A DNA stretch of 64,000 nt from Verticillium longisporum (Eukaryota > Ascomycota > Sordariomycetes > Glomerellales > Plectosphaerellaceae): assembly GCA_019188255.1 (NCBI GenBank), contig JAETXT010000013.1, positions 2,108,001 through 2,172,000 of the forward strand, given 5' to 3'. Shown in pieces: positions 12,449 to 23,953 of this stretch. Below the pieces are notes generated by a model. That model worked only from the letters and a program-made list of their open reading frames with translations, made no database searches and was not told the origin of the DNA. Numbering within the stretch: position 1 is the first letter of the stretch; each line of letters starts with the position of its first letter. The translations under genes and the position numbers were made by a program.

Positions 12449-14144
12449 TCTATAAGCTCTTATATATTCTTTATCCCGAACTATATAAAGAAAATACTAT
12501 TAAATACTAATTATAATACTATAATTATATACTTAACCTTATTAGCTATATATTCCTCTATAGCGAGGATAATAAGACGTTTAAATAAGAGTCTTAGTCT
12601 CTTAAGGATAGTAATAATCCTAATAATATCCTACGCCTCTAGTAGAAGAAGGGCCTAATAGGAAAGCTTTATAATATTATTAAATAAATAAGATCCTCTC
12701 TATAATAGAGTAAGTACTTCTAATATATTATAATAGAGGAAGCTTAAAATTAAGAGTTCCTCCTTTATTAATAAATAATAATAGAGCTTTAATTATTACT
12801 AAATAACGAGATTTAATAGAATTTAATATATCTAATACTCGACTAAGCTCTAAAGAAGAAGGGCGATATCTAAGGCTTCTTAATTAGAAATATATATAAA
12901 GTCGACCTTTATAAGTAAGTTCCTATTAAAGATTACCTCCTCCCCGAAGATTAATGCCTTTTAATAGAGCTTTATATTACCCTCGAGTCCCTTTATTAAT
13001 AGATAATATAAATATAAGGATAAAGTAAAGATAGGAGCTATAGTGCCCTCTAGGAGGTTCTCGTTAAAATAGAATATATCCTAGAGAGGATAGAGGAGTA
13101 GAAGGCGTTTTTTAATAATCCGAATAGTAATAGCTAGTAATAGGAAAGGTAAGCCTCTTTAAATACTTATAAGCGAATATAGTATTAATAAAATAAACGA
13201 CTTATATTGCTTTTAATTAATTAAATACTTCTAGAGTATATCTATAATAAATATATAGATATATTATAATACTTTAAAGCCCTTACTAAAAACTTATACT
13301 ACTATTTCCGTTTATCTATTATTAATATATAATAGAAGTTAAATTAATATTATATAAAGCTTAAGGAGTCCCCTCTCTATATAGCTATTATAATCCTCTA
13401 CCCTAGCCTTAGGTATTAATAGCTTTAAATATAGTAATTAAGCTTAGAATAACTTATATAGCTTTATTATATATAATAGGGCCTCTATTAATAGTAGGAG
13501 TACTAGTACTGCTCTCCTTCTATATCCTCCTCGAATCTTTAAAGAGATTATAGCTAAAGTAGCTTTAAATAGCTATAGGACCTTCAGCTTATAGCGCCCC
13601 CGACGAGCTTCGACGACTAGGTATAGAATAGGCATTAGAGAGTTCTAGTACTTAACTCTAAGCTTAATAAATATCTTAGCCTTAATCTCTTATAGGACTC
13701 TACTATTAAGGACCCTATTACTTAGTAATTAAGCCGCTAAGAAGTATATCCTACTATTAATAAGTTCGCCCTTAATATCTTAGCGATATCTACGATATCG
13801 GTAAACTATAAGAGGGCATTTAGCCTCTCGAAGCTAACTCTAACGTTATAGAGGTTAGGAATAGCTTTAAATATACTAGAAGAGCTTTAATACCTTAATA
13901 ACTAGCTTTATTAAGGAGCAATTTAGCTAGGAGGGTTATATTAGGGCTCGATAATAGCGAATCGTCTTAATACTATGGAATCTAGGTCTTAGGTAGGCTA
14001 ATAATTATTATAATAGCTTCATTACTAATTAAATAAGTTAGATATTTATAAATAGGACTAAATAACTAAATCTATCGAATTCGGCAGACTAAATAACTAA
14101 ATCTGATACCTATATTTAACTTATTTGGTCGGGGTGCAGCACTG
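12449..14144 (+). mobile_element. hAT transposon, right half, RIP-degenerate (copy A)
   Basis: Reading through RIP stops, the plus strand gives hAT transposase landmarks in order: a segment with GLIGKLYNIIKQIRSS (about 12655-12705, family RGPIGKLHN...IRRSP), then YYIKLKESPLYIAIIILYPSLRY (in pieces, about 13350-13420; family Y-Y-x-L-T-x-x-S-P-V-Y-x-A-A-x-x-L-H-P), and the dimerisation region LNILAISTIS...KRAFSLSKLTLT (about 13770-13860). The right end GGTCGGGGTGCAGCACTG (14127-14144), reversed, begins CAGTGCTGCACCCC, a typical hAT terminus. The left half is missing: homology starts immediately right of the pogo element. The first 250 bp match the inverted copy at about 37965-38215. Confidence 0.75.
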
Positions 14145-16929
14145 TCTCGAACCAGGGCCTTTTTTGCAGCGATTAGCTGGTTGATGGCGTTTGCATCTCG
14201 AACCATCCTAGCCTGGTAAGATGCTTGATAAAATCGGTAGTATTGACCGAGTTTGGCGAGGAATATCGGAAGCTGTATTTGCTTGGCAAGGTTGATGCAG
14301 ACAGGAACGATTGCCATATTCTCCGGAGCATGAAGGATCATGGAGCCACTGTGCGTTGATCGGGCGAGGGGGAAAATGGCATCGCAAGAGGCAATTCAAC
14401 GGGTGGCGGATTTGAGGTGGTGGGATGTGCACCTTGCCAGAGTACTGATCGCGGTATGACGTGCCGCTTTCGCCCCCAAGCTTCGCATCAATGTGCGCCT
14501 TCAAGTCCTTCAGTGTGAGTTCCAGACAGGCGTCGCTTGCATCTTCCCGCTTTAGCTCGGCGATCACAAAGTTTCGAGTACTCGTGAAAACGGCGACATT
14601 GGCGCTGCTTCCCTGAAGCACTCTTCGAGGATTGACACGGCAGCCCTGGCACGCTCGTACTCCGTTCCGGTGAAATTTGAGCTCGGAACATGGCCGATCA
14701 TGCTTGCACTCGCCGCATGGATGCATGACGGAGAGTGATGCCTCAGGGCTACACCCACAGAAGTTTGGGGGGACTTCGCCGTTGTCGATCTTGTCATTGA
14801 CCGTATCCAGTTCTTTGGCCATTGCGAGCCATGTTTGTCGTAGGTTCCCAGTACTGGTCCACGTACCCACGCAGGCTCTCATGACAGAGGTCGTCCAAGA
14901 CATGTCCATGGATTTCAGTGTCAAACACGGCAACTTGAAATCAGCCTTCTTGAGATCATCCCTCAGTGGCTCAGACCCAACAAAAGCCATGGCGCGCTCG
15001 CCCTTCTCCGAACCAATCAGAGGTCTGCCGGAATAAAGGCCCAGTGTCTGGCCAGCTACGGGGTTGAACCGACGTTTGAGCGCGTTGAAGAATATCCTCA
15101 ATTCTTGCGTAGTCTTCAAGGGACATTGTCGACGGAGGAATGTCGCTATGGCAAGACGCAGTAGCCTATCGTTTTGTCGAAGCATGCGTATCGTCTGCTC
15201 GTCAACGTCTGGCACGGAATACCCGAAGCTAACTGCTTCCGAAACTCTTGCTCTATACCTATAGTTGACTTCCGAAAACATCAGAAGGCTGTCTGCATCT
15301 GGTATCGGCTCGTCAATGCCCAACTCATCCACGGTGACATGAACGCGAGTGCAGATGCTCTCAAGGGTTTCGGGGTCCAGGTGAAACACGCCAAGGTTGG
15401 TAAATGGAGCTTGAGTTTTGCTTGAGTTTATGACGCAGTTGGAATATCTCAAGTTATGTCCTGGAAGAACACTCGCCTGCGCCGCATGAAAAAGAGTTGT
15501 GACGACGTGTCCCTTGGCAGGGAGGCCTCGGCGAGCAGTTGGCAATCCAGATATGTCGTCCATATTGGGCCAGCGGTTGAGGGCGTCAGTCAACTTGACA
15601 CAAACGGCCATTGCCTGGTCCCGAGTGTATGCAGCACTGCAAATAGTCATGAACATACGACGTTGTTGTCCTTGGCGTGCCACGAGTTGCCAGTGTGGAT
15701 CAGATCTTCGATCTCCGGGACACGAAATGACGTCCGCAACGAAATGTCGATCCGCTTTAATGGATAGGAGAGAATGAGTGTAGACGAAAGCAAACGGATC
15801 TACCTCCTCAAATGGGCCGATGGAGGGCGTCACATTGACAGACTCCTAGTTTGTCGATTTGTCGAAGACGTCTGTCATTTTCCTTTCGCAAGGACCCATG
15901 GTGTTCTCGTTCACCTCGTTCTGCCTTTTCTCATTGACGTAGAGTGGAAGGGGCACCGGCAAAGTGTGAACATTGGGCAGAGCGTAGACACACTCGTCTA
16001 CAGAGGGAGGGCAAGGTCGTTTGCGATGAGGCGAACCGGGTGTCGCGGAGTGAAAGGGGATATGGCCAACATTCGGCGTGGGACTGAGAGCCTCTTTCTC
16101 GTCGTCATCGGAGTCCGCAACTTCACGAGGAGCAGCGGCACGCTTCCGTGTCGTACGACGGTTGAGAGAAGCGGGAGGAACTGGCAGACTGTCAGGCGTA
16201 GGCAAGACAAATACTGGTTGCTGGCCAGTCGGGGTTCTCGAGCTTATCGGGGTGGCTGCCAGAGCTTGTGTCATGTTAGCATGCGTAACAAACTGCTTAT
16301 GGCATATTGTATGGGCATGGGGTTATGGACTGGGGTATGGAAGATGAAAGATCCAAGACGGAAGATCAAAGATGAAAGGTAAGAGATGGAATGTGAATGG
16401 TGGATGACAGATTCTGGGTGAGAAACACTGGACCTCGGAATTCGAGGCTTCAAGATGGAAAATGCAGCATGGAGTACGGGATGTGTAATAAAATTGAGAA
16501 TAGTTATGGCGGAGCACCTACATGTGCCGAATCCTGTTCGTCGTGGTGCACTGGACGCTGCTGGGTTTGATATGGGCGCAGAAGATTGTTGCTGAGGATG
16601 TGCGACTTGTTCCATGAGGACAAGGTCATCCATAAAGGCGTCCAGGGTTGCAGACTCAGAATCGTCCGCAGAGTCGTCGATCTCTTCGTTTTGAGAGTGC
16701 GCAACACGAGACAAACCCTTGGGTGGGGGCGTCGACGGCATGAAGTCCTCGTCATTGTCGTTGGGAGCCTCATCAGAGTCTAAGGCCGGATGGCTGACTT
16801 GAAGTTCCTGAAGCTTGCGACGAGACTCGACAGCAGCTGCCCTCCGAGGGCGGGTAGTGCTCACTGTTTGCACTGTCAGACTGGGAGCTGACCACATGGA
16901 TTAGGATGGCACGTACTGTTGCCAGACAT
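14145..16929 (-). CDS. Unknown protein with Cys-rich cluster, C-terminus cut off by a hAT element
   Basis: I do not recognise this family. Five exons fit: 16929-16917, 16863-16522, 16255-15915, 15845-14446 and 14348-14145, giving about 766 residues to the hAT border. The first 230 residues are low-complexity, basic and acidic (PRRAAA, DSDEAPND, SDDDEKE) and look disordered and nuclear. A folded region follows (FVYTHSLLSIKADRHFVADV onward). A cluster at about 14640-14760 has the pattern CxC...HPCGECKHDRPC...CQGC and may bind zinc. The last exon reads QIQLPIFLAKLGQYY... and stops being gene-like exactly at the hAT end (14144). The first exon encodes only Met-Ser-Gly-Asn plus one base, as in the helicase gene at 23353. 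The in-frame TAG at 15846 is removed by a 69-nt GTGAAC...TAG intron. Two motif copies lie 108 and 252 bp upstream. Truncated, so possibly non-functional. Confidence 0.6.
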
Positions 16930-17036
16930 GGTGATAGGAAAAGGGGGGGAAGGGTCGGAAATTTTACGTGCTGGGTCTCAGAAGATCTCGTGTACCCTCA
17001 AGTGCTGCGACAGATGCCACAACAAGTGAAATGAAA

Positions 17037-17057
17037 CCAAACGCCGAAGCAATCTGG
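17037..17057 (-). promoter_or_regulatory. Shared upstream motif, copy 1
   Basis: The plus strand has CCAAA, core CGCCGAAGCAA, then TCTGG. It lies 108 bp upstream of the proposed start at 16929. It is nearly identical to 17181-17201 and to 23486-23506 upstream of the helicase gene. Similarity to copy 2 extends about 20 bp further right (CAA-G, then CGA-ACAAC). Confidence 0.6.
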
Positions 17058-17180
17058 TCCAAAGGTACACGAGACAACCTTAACCCATGGACTCCGAAGA
17101 GAACACGATCGTGAAGATCAATCGCCGAGGCACGAAAACTCCTTCAGATGGATTGGCAAGCCGCTCCAGATGAAAAGACA

Positions 17181-17201
17181 CCAGACGCCGAAGCAATCTG
17201 G
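17181..17201 (-). promoter_or_regulatory. Shared upstream motif, copy 2
   Basis: Perfect 5-bp inverted arms CCAGA and TCTGG flank the core CGCCGAAGCAA. It lies 144 bp from copy 1, measured start to start, in the same orientation. It matches 23486-23506 at all 21 positions. Confidence 0.6.
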
Positions 17202-18433
17202 CTTCAAGAGTAACGAAACAACTGCAATCAATCTCCCGGGGGTATTTTAAAGCTTTAGTTGACGACAATTGGAGATTTCACCGAGGCAAAGTCAAACAAT
17301 GGGGGTTACTAGAGCTTTTGTGTGTGTCCCAAAGAAGGGAAGAACACCAGACAGCTTCGCGAGATTTTTTCCCCCACTTAAGTACCTGCGGCAAGAGAGA
17401 AAATGGGACTCCGTGCCTGGGCGGGGCTCATAGCCCTGACTTTGGATAACAAGAGGAAGTCATGCAGATATGGCAGTTACGATCGTGGGTGCTTCCTTCC
17501 TGGGGTGGCAGATTGTTAGGTGGCCCTGCGGAGCCACCTAATAGGGGGGGGGCTGATTAGGGGCTAAGGACTACGAGAACGTGTATATAAGGACTGCGGA
17601 GGGCCCTCCAACCTGCGGATGGCCAGAATTCAGATGGATTCCGACCCAATACCTATATTCTATTGCTGCGGACCACGTGTGGAAGGCCTCTTCACTCTGC
17701 TCTAAATCAAGCACTGACACAGATCGTAGTCAAACAGCATCGTAGGTCAGGCCGGGTCAGCCACTCCCCGTAGCGTAACGGCTCCCAAGCCTCAGTGCGA
17801 GCCTCGAGAAGCCATGGAGTACCTACAGTAGAATGGGTTCCTCATCCATTGACTGAAACGGAGCCTGATGTCGATAGTGTGCTTTTTGGGACCATCGACT
17901 GGCTTATTGATGTTCAGAGTTCGGGCCTCGAGGTTGCATGGGTGGGTTTTGGCCCTGCTGGAAGTGAGGCGATCCCAGCTGTTGGACCTGCAACCGACAT
18001 AGGAAGGGGTTACTCGAGGTGTTCAACAGGCACACATTGCTGACCATGGGGATCGTGGTCTTCAGATTTTGAGTGGGTGTTAATTATACCAAGCTCTACA
18101 TTGCAAGTGCTTGAAACCATGATCCGACTTCCATAGACTTCCCAATCCTACATAAGTGTATCGATCCATGGTCGCTCACATTTGATATATGTAGATGGCC
18201 AAAGGTACTGTGAACGTACAAGGAGAAAGAGCTTTCACTGAACCCTTTGACTAGATGGATTTGATTTGAAGTTCTTGTTGACACCAAGTGGCAGTATCTG
18301 TCATTCATCTTGATCAATGTGCCGACTTGCAATTAAAGATCTTCCTCTCATTACGTGGCACTGGCAATTCGGGTCACTCTGATATGGCACACCTGCCTTT
18401 TGTTGAGTACTTTATTCTACGCAGCATTTAAGA
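17202..18433. other. Gene-free stretch between the unknown gene and the permease relic
   Basis: Apart from the possible LTR at 17514-17736 I see no gene, RNA or repeat here. The frames that are open are short and have no motif. Confidence 0.5.
17514..17736 (+). repeat. Possible solo LTR
   Basis: The segment starts TGTTAGGTGGC and forms a hairpin at once (TTAGGTGGC and GCCACCTAA around a 7-nt loop). It contains a TATATAAGG box at about 17584 and could end at TCAAACA. This layout is common in fungal LTRs, but I find no second copy in the window and no clear target duplication. Confidence 0.35.
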
Positions 18434-19470
18434 TCAGATGCTATATACAAATACATTGTATATACCATGATGACCCAACATCGACGCTCGATACTCGTCA
18501 TACGTTACGCCACTGTAGTCGGAGTGGTCCCACCCATAATTCCCCTCTATAGGTCTTACCTCAAGATTCCTATCGGTCAGCCTTGACCTTCCATCCACTG
18601 CCGCTTCCTCGGCATACGGCCGATGTCCGGCACCGACTTCCTTGTCGCTAGAGCTGCCAGCATCGTAGGCGACCCGAGCCTCATCCAGGTCATCGCCCCC
18701 AACCTCCATCATGTTTCCCTTGGGGCAGGAATGGAGAATAATAACACAGAATTTAATGCATAGGGAAGGAATCAATGAATCCCCCCCCCAGAAGCTTACC
18801 GTATAGACTTAGGATACTTCAATCGGGACGGAAGAACCGGCTGCGCAGGCAAAGCCCACACCGGTGATCAAAATGCCGGGCATGCTTGCCGCATTCCTGC
18901 ATATACTCGCTAGTACCCGCCGAAGGTGTGCTAATACGGAGTACCCTTGCGATCACTGAGGAGGTCTTGAACTTGCAGATAGCAGCGGCGTAAGGCGTAG
19001 TAGTTGGAGCATGGAACTGGTTCGAGCTTGACTAAAGAGGCAGTAACGACATCCTGGTAATTGATTAACATAGTTTGCACATACCAATAGTTCCCCTGGG
19101 CACATCGCGCGGCCAACCAAGGAACATACATAGTCAAGCACCTGTTAAGAATCGCTTACGTTGATGACAGTTGTTCGTGGGTGAGTCTTTACCTTCCTCA
19201 GCGGATGTTGATCTATCTGGGAAGTAGCGCAGTCATATCGGTGCCTGTAGAAATACTATTGGCCGCAGTGCTTGTCTATTCAATAGCTTGTCAGCGACAG
19301 TATCAACCATGTTTACAGGGGTATTCACGCCGAGTTGGGCTAACACGAACATTAGGCTAAGAACGAAGACCTCGAACCTGTGGTAAGAGCCGTCTTCATC
19401 AATAAATTTCTCAAGAACCTTGAGCGTATTCTACCCATAATGTCGACAAAGGACAGAATGGCAAGTTGCC
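18434..19470 (-). pseudogene. Decayed NCS1 permease copy
   Basis: Several minus-strand pieces match exons of the intact permease at 1-2272, in the same order: NTLKVLEKF (about 19430-19400), RFEVFVLSLMFVLAQLG (about 19375-19325), AANSISTGTDMTALLPR (about 19270-19215) followed by stops where Arg codons are expected, AMCPGELL before a GTATGT donor (about 19090), CSNYYALRRCYL (about 19010), SVPIEVS with a stop (about 18810), and an acidic hydrophilic tail (18434-18720) of the kind that ends this family. Stops and deletions break it in every part. Arg to stop fits C-to-T change. Confidence 0.8.
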
Positions 19471-19583
19471 ACGACAAACGTGTTAAGAGATGGGGGTTGA
19501 CCTTGAAACCCTTACTTATTGTGTGCGACAAATGGAAAACTCAAATCTGCATTTCCGTTGTACCTATCTTTGTGGCCAAACTT

Positions 19584-22500
19584 CTACTTTTTGCGCTCAA
19601 TCTTCACATCCGCAACGCGACCTCTATCCTTCAAAGCCCTATAAACACAACGCAGGGCGGCAGCCCTGGTTACAACCAGGTTGCCCTCAGCATCATGGGT
19701 CTTGACGACCGCGTCCTTCGCCCCCTTCTTTAACACACCCACGGCGTCCAGCTCGCCGACAACCACCAGACCACACCGCTGACGTGTGAACATGACGTTC
19801 AAGCGATTTTCGTTGGACGTGAACAAGGGTCCAGTGGACTTGCTGGTGCCCATGACGACTATCACAATGTCGTTTTCACGTCCCTGGTAGCCGTCAATGG
19901 TAGAGGATTCGGGCATATTGATGAGTGCGGCGGTATACTCGGGCCGCTTCTTGCGCATATGTCCGATGGCTTCAACATTGGCTGCGTATGGACTCAGCAC
20001 GACAATATCCTCGGCCTTTCCGTGGTTGGTCTTGATCAAATCTACGGCAAAGTCCAAGGCTACTTTGATTTGATCGGGGCACTTCCTGGACCCAGAACGT
20101 GGGTCAGTGAAAACACGAGACCCAGGGCAGTTGATGAAAATGGGACTGAACGTGCCCTCGACAGGCGCCGAGACCTTCGGGAACCTTTCGTGGATGTATT
20201 TCTCCAGAAGACGGCCGGATGAGAACCCAGGGAGGCTGATATCACAGCTGGCTCCGTATGTGAACGGCACATCGGGATATATTTCGTTGGCAATGATGTC
20301 GAACAACCCTTTACCCATGCGGAGCTGGCACTTGAGACGGAACACGGGAACTCCAGAGGCTTGGATGAATCCGAGCGCCGAGATGCCGCCATCCAGAGCC
20401 AGGCGATTGAAAAGGTTGCCGTCCGCGTCGGCCGAGTCCTTGGTCATCACAGCACTTGAATACCATTAGTTTCAGAATACAAAGAGACGGGGCGAGGTTA
20501 GAAGCCCGACGCAATTAATACAGTATGATCAAAATGAGGGAAGCGGGCGAGATAACCGAAGTAAAAAGGTAATGTGGACTTACGGTGGTAGCTGCTTTGG
20601 GTCGCCGATGAGGAAAACTGGGAGCATTGTGTTGCCCCAGACGCAGTAGAGATCGGCACGATGCATATTAGCTGCTTCGTCTATCACAATGCCATCGGCA
20701 TGGCCATTCTTCCATTCCTTGAACTCCTCGCAGTTTTCCGTTGCCGCGGGGGTTGTGCAGAGCACGTCGACGCATGCGAGAATGGCGATCATGACAGATT
20801 CAATCTTGGCGTCCTTGAGCATATCACCACTCTCGTATTGCTGGTACGTGATGGTACCGTCGAGGAGGGCGCGGAGATTGTCGTACTCTGAGTTCTGGCG
20901 ATATCGTTGCCTGATCTGTTCAAGGCTCTCGTGTTCGTCTGGGTGCATCTCTCGAGTTCCTGCAATATAAGAACCATTGCTGAGTAGCGAGAATGTCCAG
21001 TACGCAAAAGACAAATGCAGGCGCCACTTGCTATTGCCGGCGGCCGCAACCTCCCCCCCGCTCGGGTTCTTGAGCAGATACTTGAACGCGGCGAGCTCAG
21101 TCCGGAACCGAAAACCACGAACAACAAGTCTGTGACGTGCACGAGTGAGGTTATCCGCCGGCTTCTCCTTGTTGTACCTGGCGGCCACGCTGACAGTGAT
21201 GCGGTCAATGCGCTCCGCAAAGTTGCCAACAGCGATGTTGCTCGGAGCTGAAACGAGAATCTTGCCAAGGCTTGACTGCATGGCTAGTGCGACGATGGAC
21301 GCTCCAGTAGTCTTTCCGAAACCAGGGCCCTATACAAGAGTTAGGCGCGCCATTGAAAGCGTGGGGGAGAGAGAAACTTACAGCTGTCATGACGCCAATC
21401 CCGAGTTGGCACTCGCTGAGGTAGCGGCGGTACCGGCTGCGGTCCTGGGGCAAAGCTTCCTCAAGCAAAGCATCGACATATCGCCCATCAGGGATGTTGA
21501 GGAAGTTGACGATGGGCAGTTGTCGACGCTTCGTTACTTCGGGACGCGGAGCGTTCTCTAGACCCATAGCTGCAAGGTTGCCCGCTAGGCCGGTGTTGTC
21601 TTCTACAGGTGCTGGCTTGACCATCCACTCGAAGAAGCCCTTGCCACGAAGCACGGCGCGATGTAGTTCCATGCGATCAAGAACGACGGGGGGGACTTCC
21701 TCAAACTGGACTTCCTTCGGCAACATCAAAGATTCTGCGTTGGTAGGTGTTGCTTTGAGGCAGAAGAAGTTGACAGCGTTGACCTTGCGTTCGCAATCCA
21801 CCATTTGCGAACCAAAGCTGATGGAGGCGCAGTTCTAGTGCTCAACTCCTTGTTGCCTCATGGTCTCTGCGTCAGTCCTGTTTGCAAAAGCTTTGACGCG
21901 ATAATCGGGGCCGCAAGCCTTGTTGTCATCGCGCGGGCGCCAGACCTCAAATACGAGATCGTCGTCGGTGGTAGGATGCAGAGTTGCAAGCTCTTCCCGA
22001 CTCTTGGGATGCAATATCAGCTTGGCGTCCCTATTATTTGTTAACTTGCTTCCTTTGCATTGGTCATAAACAAGCGGCTTACCAGATGCCCGAGGTGAGT
22101 TCTTCAGCCTTGTTGTAGTAGAGGAACAGCTGTATATTGAGATCTTTCCAGAGGCGCGCCCAAGCCTCCTTGTAGCGTGCCCAGAAAGCTTTGTCTCGAG
22201 GCATGATGGCAAAGAAACGCCGGACATCCTCAACTGCCGTATCCAGGTCACGGGGAACGAAGTAGACCGGTGTCTTGTCCTTGCGAAGAGCGACGGCATC
22301 TTGCTCAACCCAGAAGACATCTTGGACCTCGCTTTGCGTGACGATAGCCAAGTGGTCATTGTCGGTATCGTGACTTCTTCGAGTTAGCTTCAATAGTTGG
22401 GAAAAGGATGTAAACAATTACCTGTATGAGGGCAAGAAATGCGTGGCGCCTCTGCACTGGGCTTGTTGCACCTCGTACCTGTCTGGGTTGTACGAGTGGT

Positions 22501-23353
22501 CCTCGCCGTATGGGAGAGCAAAAGGAGGCGGGAGGTTATTCTCTTTCACGCACTCAGTTACATGGACGGGCGTCTTGTCAACTAGTAAAGTGAATTTGCG
22601 CGCCTGAACCAGATCCAAAAGGCTTATGCCGCCGACGATGGGATGATCGTGATTGACCCAACTCTCGAGCTCTGGGTCGCAAACGTTGGCGTACGGCATG
22701 CCGAAACCTACGACGTCGCTGCTCATGTCGTCCTTGAGCCGCAGCGTTAGGATGGTGACGCCTTTCTCGATTACCGTTGGCGAGAGCCTTGAAAACCGAG
22801 CAACAATAGCGGGTGGTGCCGAGTCGATCGACCAGGTATATTGACCGCGCTGCATCCTGATATCGATGGTGTGTTGATCGGAGACAACCACAGGCTTGTC
22901 AAAGTTTTGGCGGTCGGCCACTGGCACGTGACGAACGCCAAATCCATCGTTCTCATTGTCAAGCTGGCCAGGGCCGAGAGGAAACTGAAGACGGATGCCA
23001 ACCCAGGGGACGCAGTCCCGGTTCCGACAAACGACAAATGTGGCAGAAACCTTGCACATGCCACTCATCGATGGGTCGCAGGCAATGACGGGACCCTCTG
23101 AGTTCTGCGCAAACACAGCACAGGCCTCAAATTTGCTTGACGCCTTTTTGGGCTTGGCGGATGCCTTGGGAGCTGGCATTGCTGAAGGACCAGTGGTGAC
23201 AGGCGCAGGTGTTGTTGTGGTCGGGGGAGATGCCAGGGAAGAGGAGGTGGCAGGAGGCGTCGGGTTCGAAGGGGGAAGCTTCACGCGTGGCCGAGTCTGG
23301 ATATCGTCTTCTGCTTCATCCGACCAGTTGGTGAGAGGGGCGTTGCCGGACAT
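19584..23353 (-). pseudogene. UPF1-like superfamily 1 helicase with a premature TAG
   Basis: Five exons (23353-22422, 22376-22083, 22030-21382, 21329-20584, 20454-19584) join with all phases matching to 1163 codons. The only defect is TAG at 21835-21837, codon 474. The C-terminal half is a complete SF1 helicase: Walker A GPGFGKTTG at the start of exon 4 (residues about 626-634), Walker B-type VIDEAA, LIGDPKQLPP, then STIDGYQGREND and NRLNVMFTR in exon 5. Such proteins translocate on RNA or DNA with ATP. The N-terminal 470 residues are a Pro/Ser/Thr-rich start followed by a folded region unknown to me. The TAG lies between two well-conserved-looking stretches (TMRQQGVEH and NCASISFGSQM); CAG to TAG is a RIP-type CpA change. 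If real, the helicase domain is lost. The start Met-Ser-Gly-Asn and the motif 133 bp upstream are shared with the gene at 16929. Confidence 0.8.
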
Positions 23354-23953
23354 AGTGATGATGATGATGGTTGCGAAGATGACGTATTCAATCCCATCTA
23401 CTTCAAAAACGACTCAACAGACAGCAACCGCCCTACTACTCGGAGGCTTCAAATGGACGACGTGAGTCGACCAAAGGAAAAGAAACCAGACGCCGAAGCA
23501 ATCTGGCCCAAACCAACGGGCAGAGGAATGGCACAAGACTACCAAAGTCGTTTTCCGAGAAGTAGGAAAGTACTTCAAAACCCAAGGCGTGCGAGGAGAA
23601 GAGAAGGAGGTATCAGGAGAGAGGTTACCAATGCTTCACAAGTGATGCGTGATACTCAAGAATTGATGGTCAATTCATGCTCGAGGATGGCCTGAGGAAG
23701 AAGAGAACAAGAGAGAGTTCAGGTGAACTCTCATTCCAGGTATTTAAGCACATGGGAACACAGTGCAGAGCCCACACTGTGTGAGGTTCTTTCCCTTTGG
23801 GTAAAACGATGCTGCTGAGAAAATTTCACGTCGTTTAAAAATGATTGAGAATTTGTTGAATTGCTGTCATTGCACTGGTCCATGCATACTGTACACTTGT
23901 CAACTCCGTCCCTCAGCCGCAAGGCAAAGAAAGAGAAGCAAACCAACCGCCCA
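23354..23953. other. Intergenic, holds the helicase promoter region
   Basis: Apart from motif copy 3 I see no feature. It lies upstream of the helicase gene and downstream of the HET gene. Confidence 0.5.
23486..23506 (-). promoter_or_regulatory. Shared upstream motif, copy 3
   Basis: Arms CCAGA and TCTGG around CGCCGAAGCAA, identical to 17181-17201 and preceded by the same A-rich GAAA stretch. It lies 133 bp upstream of the helicase start. Confidence 0.6.

Noticed and set aside
12434..12658. 74-codon hydrophobic ORF as a membrane peptide
   Set aside because: It is a wrong frame of the RIPped hAT transposase; AT-rich codons give Ile/Leu/Tyr runs.
15846..15848. In-frame TAG in the unknown gene as a nonsense mutation
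   Set aside because: It is the 3' end of a 69-nt, phase-0 intron with a GTGAAC donor; both sides join cleanly.
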